From contig NZ_VIVQ01000007.1 in NCBI RefSeq assembly GCF_007829035.1, positions 1 through 38,656 on the forward strand: a stretch of DNA of 38,656 bases, written 5' to 3'. The notes under the pieces are model-generated. The model saw only the letters and a program-made list of their open reading frames with translations. It did no database searches and had not been told where the DNA came from. Origin of the DNA: Rudaeicoccus suwonensis (lineage in GTDB: Bacteria; Actinomycetota; Actinomycetes; Actinomycetales; Dermatophilaceae). Below are positions 32,508 to 38,656 of the stretch, one piece after another; positions within the stretch are counted from its first letter, which is position 1, and every line of letters starts with the position of its first letter. A program made the position numbers and the translations under genes.

Positions 32508-33430
32508 AGCGCGCCTCCCAGCCACTCCGGCGCGACCGCGCCCTCGAAATACCGCTTGGCCACGGCCTCGGTGGCGCTCGCGCACATCAGCTGCAACTGC
32601 TCCATCTGGGCCGGTATGTCGGAGAACAGGTCCGACAGCGACATCAGATCCAGCCGCGCCTGCGCCTGCCCGATGATGCGGCCGGCGTCGCCACCGAATC
32701 CGAGCCGACGCTGGCGCGGGTCGAGCACCTCCAGGCAGCCGCCGGCGACCGCCAGGGAGTGGGCGACCGATCGCGGGAACAGGCGGTCCATCAGCAGGAA
32801 TTCGGCAGCGGCGCGCTCGGATTCGCTGGCTCGGTAGGTGCGGGTGAACGCGTGCGCGGCACCGCAGGCGCGCAGGGTGACCGACCACGACCCGGCCGAG
32901 CCCGTGGCGTATGTCGCAGCCAGGATCATTCGCGCGGTCATGTCGATCCGCTCGAGATGACGGCCCAGCACGATGAACTGCCAGCCGTCGTCGTGGCTCT
33001 GGGTGTGGTCCGCGAGCGCAGAGACCATGTTGGTGCGCTCACGTGTCAGCCGGAAGGCGTCCGCCGGGCGCATCCGTTCGAGTTCACCGGCCAGGATCGC
33101 GTTGTAGGTGGTGTTGAGCGCCTCCCACACCTCCGTCGAGACGACCTCGCGAGAGCGCCGGGCGTTCTCACGGGCCGACTCCAGCGCGTAGGCGATCGAC
33201 GTCGGTGACTGCGGATCGTGCAGCAGCAGTCGCAGGATGCTCGCGATGTCGGCGTCCTCCTCGGCCGCCATCCCCATCGCGGCGAGGATCGAGCGGCAGG
33301 TGGCCTCCTCGTCGATGACCGGGTCCTCGACCAGCAGTTGCAGGTAGACATCCAGGATGCGCGCGGTGCACTCGGCCCGCTCGATGTAGCGCCCTATCCA
33401 GAACAGCGCTTCGGCTATGCGGCTGAGCAT
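32504..33430 (-). CDS. Alpha-E domain protein (DUF403)
   Basis: A 308-residue almost wholly helical protein. It begins MLSRIAEALFWIGRYIERAE and contains NARRSREVVSTEVWEALN and GRHLERIDMTARMI, the characteristic Alpha-E repeats rich in Arg and Glu. The family always accompanies a circularly permuted ATP-grasp protein, and its biochemical role is not settled. ATG 33430 lies 2 bp after the ATP-grasp stop, and the stop overlaps the transglutaminase start. The much longer frame upstream is a shadow of the ATP-grasp gene. Confidence 0.88.
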   Translation of the reverse strand: MLSRIAEALFWIGRYIERAECTARILDVYLQLLVEDPVIDEEATCRSILAAMGMAAEEDADIASILRLLLHDPQSPTSIAYALESARENARRSREVVSTEVWEALNTTYNAILAGELERMRPADAFRLTRERTNMVSALADHTQSHDDGWQFIVLGRHLERIDMTARMILAATYATGSAGSWSVTLRACGAAHAFTRTYRASESERAAAEFLLMDRLFPRSVAHSLAVAGGCLEVLDPRQRRLGFGGDAGRIIGQAQARLDLMSLSDLFSDIPAQMEQLQLMCASATEAVAKRYFEGAVAPEWLGGAL

Positions 33431-33432
33431 GT

Positions 33433-35073
33433 CTAGAGAGCACCTCCTGTGGACGGGGCCGTCGTGCCGAGGGTCTGCGTCATACCACCCAGGGTCTGCG
33501 ACATCCCTGGCGATGAAGGGGTGTCCGGCGCGCCGTCCGACCGAGCTGTATGCCGCGCCCGCAGCGCCGGGTGCAGCACCGATCCCTCGGCTGCGGGCTC
33601 CGGCTCCGCGTGACCACCGGTGTGGCCCTGCGACTGGTAGTTGTCGCCGGCGAGCACCCAGGTGTCCTTGGAGCCGCCGCCCTGACTGGAGTTGACGATG
33701 AGTTCGCCCTCGGGAAGCGCGACACGGGTGAGACCGCCGGGCAGCACCCAGACCTTGTCGCCGTCGTTGATCGCGAAGGGCCGCAGGTCGACGTGACGCG
33801 GCGCCATACGCCCGTTGATGAAGGTCGGGACAGTCGACAGCTGCACGACCGGCTGCGCGATCCAGCCGCGCGGATCGGCGAGCAGCCTGGCGCGCAACTC
33901 GTCCAGTTGCTGCCGAGTTGCCCTGGGACCTATGACGATTCCCTTGCCGCCGGCACCGTCGACCGGTTTGACCACAAGTTCGTCGAGACGGTCGAGCACC
34001 TCGGCGCGGTGCTGGGGATCCTCCAGGCGCCACGTGTCGACGTTGGGCAGGATCGGCTCCTGACCGAGGTAGTAGCGGATCAGATCGGGAACGTAGGTGT
34101 AGACGAGTTTGTCGTCAGCGACACCGTTGCCGACGGCGTTGGCGATGGTGACATTGCCGGCCCGCGCAGCATTGAGCAGGCCAGGCACGCCGAGCATCGA
34201 ATCGCGCCTGAAATGAACGGGATCCAGGAAATCGTCGTCGACCCGGCGATAGATCACGTCCACGGGATGCAGCCCGTGGGTGGTGCGCACCATGACCCGG
34301 CCGGCCTGGGCGATGAGGTCGCGGCCTTCGACGAGACGCACGCCCATGAGGCGGGCGAGGAGAGTGTGCTCGAAGTACGCCGCGTTGTAGGCACCGGGGG
34401 TCAGCACCACGACCGTCGGGTCGGTCACACCGCTGGGTGCGCATGCGCGAAGCGCGGAGAGCAGCTTGTTGGGATACTGCGAGACGGGCCGAATCCGGTG
34501 GTGCGCAAAGACTTCCGGCAGCGCGGCCGACATGGCACGCCGGTTGGTCATGACGTAGGACACGCCGGACGGGATGCGCACGTTGTCCTCGAGCACGCGG
34601 AAGGTGCCGGCCGCGTCGCGGATGAGGTCGATGCCGGCGACGTGAACGCGCACCTGGCCGGGCGGCTGGATCCCCTTGGCCACACGCAGGAAGTGTGGGC
34701 TGCTCGTGACCACGCCGCGCGGGATCACCCGGTCGTTGAAGACCTGACCCTCGCCGTAGATGTCGGCGAGAAAGGCTTCGAGCGCCCGAACCCGTTGTCG
34801 CACACCGGATTCCACGGTCGACCAGGTGTCTCCCTCGATGAGCCGAGGGACGATGTCGAGCGGGAACGGCCGTTCCTCGCCGCCGATGTCGAAGGTCACG
34901 CCCTGATCGAGGTAGGTGCTCGACAGGTAGTCCGAGCGCGCCGACATCTCCTCCGGCGCAAGCCGTTCCATCTGACGACGCACACCGAGGTACCCGCTGC
35001 GGGCGGTGCCCCCGTCGAACATCTCGTCGTATGTCGATGGTCGCGGCGCGTATCCGTCGAAGAGCTGGCTCAC
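33433..35073 (-). CDS. Circularly permuted ATP-grasp protein (DUF404/DUF407)
   Basis: A 546-residue ligase-like protein. It starts SQLFDGYAPRPSTYDEMFD and has VPRLIEGDTWSTVESGVRQRVRALEAFLADIYGE, RVLEDNVRIPSGVSYV (metal/ATP region of the permuted grasp), LVVKPVDGAGGKGIVIGP (nucleotide loop), and RHVDLRPFAI. The order is permuted relative to normal ATP-grasp enzymes, which form peptide or amide bonds. A polar tail with SQTLGG/TQTLGT repeats ends the protein. GTG 35073 is chosen: TAGGTT lies 7 nt upstream (leaderless) and conservation begins there. First gene of a three-gene operon. Confidence 0.9.
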   Translation of the reverse strand: MSQLFDGYAPRPSTYDEMFDGGTARSGYLGVRRQMERLAPEEMSARSDYLSSTYLDQGVTFDIGGEERPFPLDIVPRLIEGDTWSTVESGVRQRVRALEAFLADIYGEGQVFNDRVIPRGVVTSSPHFLRVAKGIQPPGQVRVHVAGIDLIRDAAGTFRVLEDNVRIPSGVSYVMTNRRAMSAALPEVFAHHRIRPVSQYPNKLLSALRACAPSGVTDPTVVVLTPGAYNAAYFEHTLLARLMGVRLVEGRDLIAQAGRVMVRTTHGLHPVDVIYRRVDDDFLDPVHFRRDSMLGVPGLLNAARAGNVTIANAVGNGVADDKLVYTYVPDLIRYYLGQEPILPNVDTWRLEDPQHRAEVLDRLDELVVKPVDGAGGKGIVIGPRATRQQLDELRARLLADPRGWIAQPVVQLSTVPTFINGRMAPRHVDLRPFAINDGDKVWVLPGGLTRVALPEGELIVNSSQGGGSKDTWVLAGDNYQSQGHTGGHAEPEPAAEGSVLHPALRARHTARSDGAPDTPSSPGMSQTLGGMTQTLGTTAPSTGGAL

Positions 35074-35080
35074 ATCAGGA

Positions 35081-35086
35081 AACCTA
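35081..35086 (-). promoter_or_regulatory. -10 element of the ATP-grasp operon
   Basis: TAGGTT on the minus strand, 7 nt before the GTG start, as expected for a leaderless message. No clear -35 box is visible. Confidence 0.5.
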
Positions 35087-35211
35087 GCGCGACCATGTTT
35101 CCTGCGCGTTGCGCTTCGCGGCGCGTTGACCGGTAGTAACTGCCCACCGGCCGGATATCGCGCAGGTGCGGGCACCGCCCGGGGTGATCCGGAGGTGATC
35201 TAATCGCCAGC

Positions 35212-36186
35212 ATGCGCGCTGCCCAGATCACCTCCCTCAGCGGCCCGGCCGCCATCACCGTCGACGACATCGCCGAACCGACCGCCGCGGATGACCAGGT
35301 GGTCGTTGCGGTGCACCGCGCCGGAGTCGCCTACCCCGACGTGCTGCTGTCGCGCGGCGAGTACCAGCTCAAACCGCCGACACCCTTCGTTCCGGGCGCG
35401 GAGGTCGCCGGAACAGTGGTCAGCGCGCCCGACGAATCCGGCCTCACCGTCGGCCAGCGCGTCGTCGCGTTCCCGGGCTTCGGTGGGTTCGCGCAACGGG
35501 TTGCCGCTCCACTCACCTCGGTCGTGCCGATACCCGACGACATGACGTATGACGTTGCCGCGGCACTCCCGATGAACTACCTGACCTGCCTGTTCGCGCT
35601 CGACCAGCGCGCACACATCCAGCGCGGCGACACCGTACTGGTGCACGGCGCGTCGGGCGGGATCGGCACAGCCGCCATACAGCTCGCGAAGGCGCGAGGA
35701 GCCCGGGCGATCGCCGTGGTGTCGGACCCGGATTCTCGCGGCAAGGTGGCACGCGAGGCTGGAGCGGACGACGTGGTGGCCGCGGCGACCTTCAAGGACG
35801 ACGTGCGCGAGCTCACCGACGGCCGCGGCGTCGAAATCGTCGTGGATCCGGTGGGTGGCGACCGGTTCACCGACTCGCTGCGCAGCCTCGCCACCGAAGG
35901 ACGCTTGCTCGTCATCGGCTTCACCGGCGGCGAGATCCCGACGGTCAAGGTGAATCGCCTTCTGCTGAACAACATCTCAGTCGTCGGAGTTGGCTGGGGT
36001 GCGTATTGGATGACACGTCCCACGTTCCTGCAGGAGCAGTGGAAGGTGCTGATGCACGACTGGGTTTCCGGCGCGATCAACCCGCCGATCGGCGCGACCT
36101 TCAGCCTCGATCAGGTGGCAGACGCCGTGGCCATGCTCGACGATCGTCGGGCGAGCGGCAAGGTGCTGATCAACGTCGCCGACTGA
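35212..36186 (+). CDS. NADPH:quinone oxidoreductase-like zinc-free alcohol dehydrogenase
   Basis: A 324-residue medium-chain reductase. The GroES-like N-terminal half contains PTPFVPGAEVAGTVV, and the Rossmann half starts VLVHGASGGIGTAAIQLAKA (about 143-162). The zinc ligands of true alcohol dehydrogenases are missing, which places it with quinone oxidoreductases. It probably reduces quinones or enones with NADPH. ATG 35212; GGAGGTGATC, a full anti-Shine-Dalgarno match, lies at 35191-35200, 11 nt from the start, rather far. Divergent from the ATP-grasp operon. Confidence 0.9.
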   Translation: MRAAQITSLSGPAAITVDDIAEPTAADDQVVVAVHRAGVAYPDVLLSRGEYQLKPPTPFVPGAEVAGTVVSAPDESGLTVGQRVVAFPGFGGFAQRVAAPLTSVVPIPDDMTYDVAAALPMNYLTCLFALDQRAHIQRGDTVLVHGASGGIGTAAIQLAKARGARAIAVVSDPDSRGKVAREAGADDVVAAATFKDDVRELTDGRGVEIVVDPVGGDRFTDSLRSLATEGRLLVIGFTGGEIPTVKVNRLLLNNISVVGVGWGAYWMTRPTFLQEQWKVLMHDWVSGAINPPIGATFSLDQVADAVAMLDDRRASGKVLINVAD

Positions 36187-36296
36187 CCCGGTTCAGGCCA
36201 CACTCGTCCACGGCCTTGCACCGCATCGGTTATTCGACAGGACGGCGGGTATTGCCGCCTCAGCGTCGAACATCGCGCGGGGAGGTGAGGTCCTGG

Positions 36297-37115
36297 TCAG
36301 CCGGGTGCGGCGGCGAAGTGCAGCCGGGCGAAGGCGAGGGCTTCGGCCAGATCGACCTCGCGCTGGTCGGCGGTGAGCTTGCGTGTGCCGACCTCGAGCA
36401 CGATGTCACCGGTGTAGCCGTCACCGGCGAGACGCTCCAGAAATTCCGCACACGGCTGCGTCCCACGACCGGGCACCAGATGCTCGTCCTTGAACGAACC
36501 GGATCCGTCGGCGAGGTGGACGTGCGCCAACCGGTCGCCGAGAGCCTCCTGCATCGCCAGGGCGTCCGCGCCTGCGGTCGCAGTGTGCGACAGGTCGAGG
36601 GTCACGTGCCGGTAGTCCTGCTCCACCGGGTCCCATCCCGGCAGATAGGCCTGCATCTCACGCTGTCTGGCCCGCCACGGGAACATGTTCTCGACGGCGA
36701 TGCGCACATCGGTCTCGTCGCCGCGAGCGCGAATGCCCTCGACGAAACCGTCGGCATACTCCCGCTGCCAACGAAACGGTGGATGGACCACGACGGTCTC
36801 GGCACCGACCTGCTCGGCCAACTCGATCGAGTTGTCGACCTTGTCCCACGGCTCGGTTCCCCAGATACGCTGCGTCAGCAACAGCGTCGGGGCGTGGATG
36901 GACACCACCGGCAGCCCGTAGTGGTCGACCAGGTTGCTGAGCGCGCCGGCCTCCTGACTGACCGGATCGGTCCAGATCATCACCTCGATGCCGTCATAGC
37001 CGAGCCGTTCGGCCAGATCGAAGGCTCCCACGACGCCGACGGGATAGACCGACGAGGTCGACAACGCCACGCGGCCTCCCGGCACCCGGACACCCCGCCG
37101 GGCCTCCCCGGTCAT
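36297..37115 (-). CDS. Sugar phosphate isomerase/epimerase (TIM barrel)
   Basis: A 272-residue xylose-isomerase-like barrel. Metal-site residues are visible in IAVENMFPW (Glu), HVTLDLSH (Asp/His), LAHVHLADG (His) and [10 protein letters not shown] (Glu). It matches the conserved gene following ppx in mycobacteria (Rv0498 region). Substrate unknown; endonuclease IV relatives share the fold but lack this context. ATG 37115 overlaps the ppx stop by 4 bases, so the two are coupled. Convergent with the quinone oxidoreductase gene. Confidence 0.85.
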   Translation of the reverse strand: MTGEARRGVRVPGGRVALSTSSVYPVGVVGAFDLAERLGYDGIEVMIWTDPVSQEAGALSNLVDHYGLPVVSIHAPTLLLTQRIWGTEPWDKVDNSIELAEQVGAETVVVHPPFRWQREYADGFVEGIRARGDETDVRIAVENMFPWRARQREMQAYLPGWDPVEQDYRHVTLDLSHTATAGADALAMQEALGDRLAHVHLADGSGSFKDEHLVPGRGTQPCAEFLERLAGDGYTGDIVLEVGTRKLTADQREVDLAEALAFARLHFAAAPG

Positions 37116-38038
37116 GAGTCGAGCCAGTCCAGCCGGCGCAGGATCACGCCTTCGCGCAGCGCCCACGGGCACAGATCCAGCCGGGGCACATCGAGCAGGT
37201 CCATCGCAGCCTCGACGACGATCGCGCCGGCGAGCAGCTGTCGGGACCGACTCACCGAAACCCCTGGCAACTCAGCGCGTTCGGCCGCCGACATCACCGA
37301 CAGTTGCGGCACGAGTTCGGCGAGCGCGCTGCGGTCGAGACTGCGATCGACATACGGGCCCTGACCGCTGGGAGCCGCTCCACACAATCGGGCCAGCGAC
37401 CGAATCGTCTTGCTGGTGCCCACGATCCGGTCGGGCACACCGACCTTCGCCAGGTCGCGCACCACGCGTGCGATGTCCGATCGGATCTGCTTGCGCACCG
37501 CACGGATCTGCTGCGCACCCGGCGGGTCACCCGGCAGTTCACGGGTGAGCCGGCCGGCGCCGAGCGGCAGGCTCAGTGCGGCGTCCGGCTCCTCGTCGAT
37601 GCCGGCAGCGAACTCCAGCGAACCGCCGCCGATGTCGAGCACCATCAACCGACCGGCCGACCAGCCGAACCATCGGCGGACCGCCAGAAAAGTCAACCGC
37701 GACTCCTCAGGGCCGGAGAGCACCTGCAGGTCGACGCCGGTGCGATCGCGCACCTGCTGCAGCACCGCCTCGCCGTTGGGCGCCTCCCGGATCGCGCTCG
37801 TCGCAAACGCCAGCAGATCCTCGATGCCCTGATCCTCGGCGATGGTCAGGCATTCGCCCACGAAGGTCGTCAGCCGGTCGATGCCGTTGGCGGCGATCGA
37901 ACCGTCCTGCTCGGTGTGCTCGGACAGACGCAGCTCACGCTTGTGCGAACTCGCCGGTAGTGGATGGGCGCCGCGGTGGGCGTCGACCACAAGCAGGTGG
38001 ACGGTGTTCGAGCCCACATCGATGACACCGAGGCGCAT
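37112..38038 (-). CDS. ppx: Exopolyphosphatase / guanosine pentaphosphate phosphatase family
   Basis: A 308-residue Ppx/GppA domain protein of the short actinobacterial type (Rv0496-like). The actin-fold phosphate loops are [11 protein letters not shown] (about 6-16) and [11 protein letters not shown] (about 138-148), with [12 protein letters not shown] as the adenosine-side motif. It hydrolyses polyphosphate and possibly pppGpp. No C-terminal HD domain. ATG 38038; TAGTTT ends 6 nt upstream, giving a probable leaderless message. Confidence 0.9.
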   Translation of the reverse strand: MRLGVIDVGSNTVHLLVVDAHRGAHPLPASSHKRELRLSEHTEQDGSIAANGIDRLTTFVGECLTIAEDQGIEDLLAFATSAIREAPNGEAVLQQVRDRTGVDLQVLSGPEESRLTFLAVRRWFGWSAGRLMVLDIGGGSLEFAAGIDEEPDAALSLPLGAGRLTRELPGDPPGAQQIRAVRKQIRSDIARVVRDLAKVGVPDRIVGTSKTIRSLARLCGAAPSGQGPYVDRSLDRSALAELVPQLSVMSAAERAELPGVSVSRSRQLLAGAIVVEAAMDLLDVPRLDLCPWALREGVILRRLDWLDS

Positions 38039-38044
38039 GGGTCA

Positions 38045-38080
38045 AAACTAGCCGACGCACCGAGGCGGGCAGCCTACGAT
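38045..38080. promoter_or_regulatory. Divergent leaderless promoters of ppx and the Cys-rich gene
   Basis: On the minus strand TAGTTT (38045-38050) is 6 nt from the ppx ATG. On the plus strand TACGAT (38075-38080) is 6 nt from the GTG at 38087. Both match TANNNT at leaderless spacing. No operator-like palindrome is seen between them. Confidence 0.5.
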
Positions 38081-38086
38081 GTGGCC

Positions 38087-38656
38087 GTGGCTGAGACCCC
38101 TCTCGAAATCCCGCGCTACTGGGTCGAATTCGACAATCCGGATGATCCCGCCGAGCGCTTCCGGTGCGACCTGACGTGGCTGACGTCATCGTGGACCTGC
38201 ATCTTCGGCAACGGCTGCCAGGGCATCTACGAGACCGCGCCGGACGTCGGCTGCTGCACCCTGGGCGCGCACTTCTCCGGCAAGGAGGACCTCGCCAACG
38301 TCAAAGCCGCCGTCAAACAGCTCGGCCCCGACGAGTGGCAGTACCACGACGTCGGCCACGGCAAGGGCGGCTGGCGCGAGAAGGAGGACGGCGACTGGAA
38401 GACGCGCGTGGTGGATGGCGCGTGCATCTTCCACAACCGGCCCGGGTTCCCCGCGGGCGCCGGCTGTGCCCTGCACCAGCACGCGGGCGCCAATGGCGTC
38501 GAGCCGCACACCATCAAGCCGGATGTGTGCTGGCAGTTGCCGATCCGGCGCACGTTCCGCACCGTCGAACTGGCCGACGAGACGTCGTACCTGGAGATCT
38601 CGATCGGCGAGTACGACCGGCGCGGCTGGGGACCGGGTGGACACGATCTGGATTGG
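38087..38656 (+). CDS. Cys-rich YkgJ/DUF3109-like protein, N-terminal part (partial)
   Basis: An open frame of 190 codons running off the right edge. It has eight cysteines (27, 38, 44, 56, 57, 113, 127, 148) in the pattern [35 protein letters not shown] and [12 protein letters not shown]. The final CxxxPIR block preceded by a CxIH-like segment resembles the zinc/iron-chelating YkgJ/DUF3109 group. In mycobacteria the gene divergent from Rv0496 is also a conserved protein of unknown role. GTG 38087 is chosen for its TACGAT box 6 nt upstream; GTG 38081 is the alternative. The 3' end is outside the window. Confidence 0.7.
   Translation, partial: MAETPLEIPRYWVEFDNPDDPAERFRCDLTWLTSSWTCIFGNGCQGIYETAPDVGCCTLGAHFSGKEDLANVKAAVKQLGPDEWQYHDVGHGKGGWREKEDGDWKTRVVDGACIFHNRPGFPAGAGCALHQHAGANGVEPHTIKPDVCWQLPIRRTFRTVELADETSYLEISIGEYDRRGWGPGGHDLDW

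Noticed and set aside
35191-35200. GGAGGTGATC as a normal ribosome site for the quinone oxidoreductase
   Set aside because: It is a full anti-Shine-Dalgarno match, but its GGAGG core lies 16 nt from the ATG, beyond the usual spacing. I mention it only as a possibility.
36244-36259. GGCGG/CCGCC hairpin between the quinone oxidoreductase and isomerase genes as a terminator
   Set aside because: The stem is only 5 bp with no T-run on either strand, so support is too weak.
1-38656. Horizontally acquired island or defence system
   Set aside because: Gene content and order are conserved actinobacterial backbone, with no integrase, tRNA boundary, restriction or toxin genes, and no visible drop in GC.

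Overview
This window is chromosomal DNA from a high-GC actinobacterium. It has GC-rich third codon positions, many GTG/TTG starts, leaderless-looking promoters, a Rex-hemA-hemC-hemD operon, menaquinone genes, System II cytochrome c maturation and the 32-residue basic ribosomal protein bS22. Much of the gene order is recognisably that of Mycobacterium tuberculosis Rv0496-Rv0553 (ppx, sugar isomerase, proC, small HTH gene, bS22, galE2-like, acyltransferase, glutaredoxin, hemACDB, hemL, phosphatase, TlpA, CcdA, ResB, CcsB, menA/E/C/B). It is therefore conserved backbone rather than a genomic island. The presence of rex, the HDAC-like acuC and the repeat content suggests a Micrococcales-type genome, but I cannot name the genus.

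Layout. 1-1.2 kb: divergent menB (partial) and menC. 1.2-5.4 kb: TetR repressor and divergent MFS exporter with a palindromic operator, an inositol-phosphatase-family gene whose 3' end overlaps the MFS gene, a DUF2087 gene and an SDR. 5.4-7.6 kb: menE and menA. 7.6-8.3 kb: a gene-free repeat island holding a 100-bp-period tandem array and two near-perfect 67-nt palindromes. 8.3-10.3 kb: HtrA-like protease and a membrane protein. 10.4-15.4 kb: an overlapping cytochrome c maturation operon (phosphatase, TlpA, CcdA, ResB, CcsB, DUF4229). 15.4-24.5 kb: haem synthesis (hemL, then rex-hemA-hemC-hemD and hemB), with a MarR/YceI pair in between. 24.6-27.8 kb: glutaredoxin, acyltransferase, epimerase, bS22 and a small HTH protein. 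27.9-31.6 kb: AcuC, GNAT, ProC and proline dehydrogenase. 31.7-35.1 kb: circularly permuted ATP-grasp, Alpha-E and transglutaminase-like operon. 35.2-38.7 kb: quinone oxidoreductase, sugar isomerase, Ppx/GppA and a partial Cys-rich YkgJ/DUF3109-like gene.

The genes mainly serve respiration: menaquinone (menA, B, C, E), haem (hemA, B, C, D, L) and covalent haem attachment to cytochromes c (CcdA, TlpA, ResB, CcsB). Rex ties haem supply to NADH/NAD+ through an operator that overlaps its own promoter.

Two sequence-level signals are the most unexpected. First, the octamer GTATGNCG (CGNCATAC) occurs about 75 times by my eye count, in every reading frame and on both strands, against roughly four expected. 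This looks like a highly iterated genome motif of the HIP1 or DNA-uptake-sequence kind. Second, there is a family of 67-nt palindromes (31-bp stem, 5-nt loop). The two intact copies differ at seven stem positions, and every change keeps pairing, four of them by double compensatory substitution.
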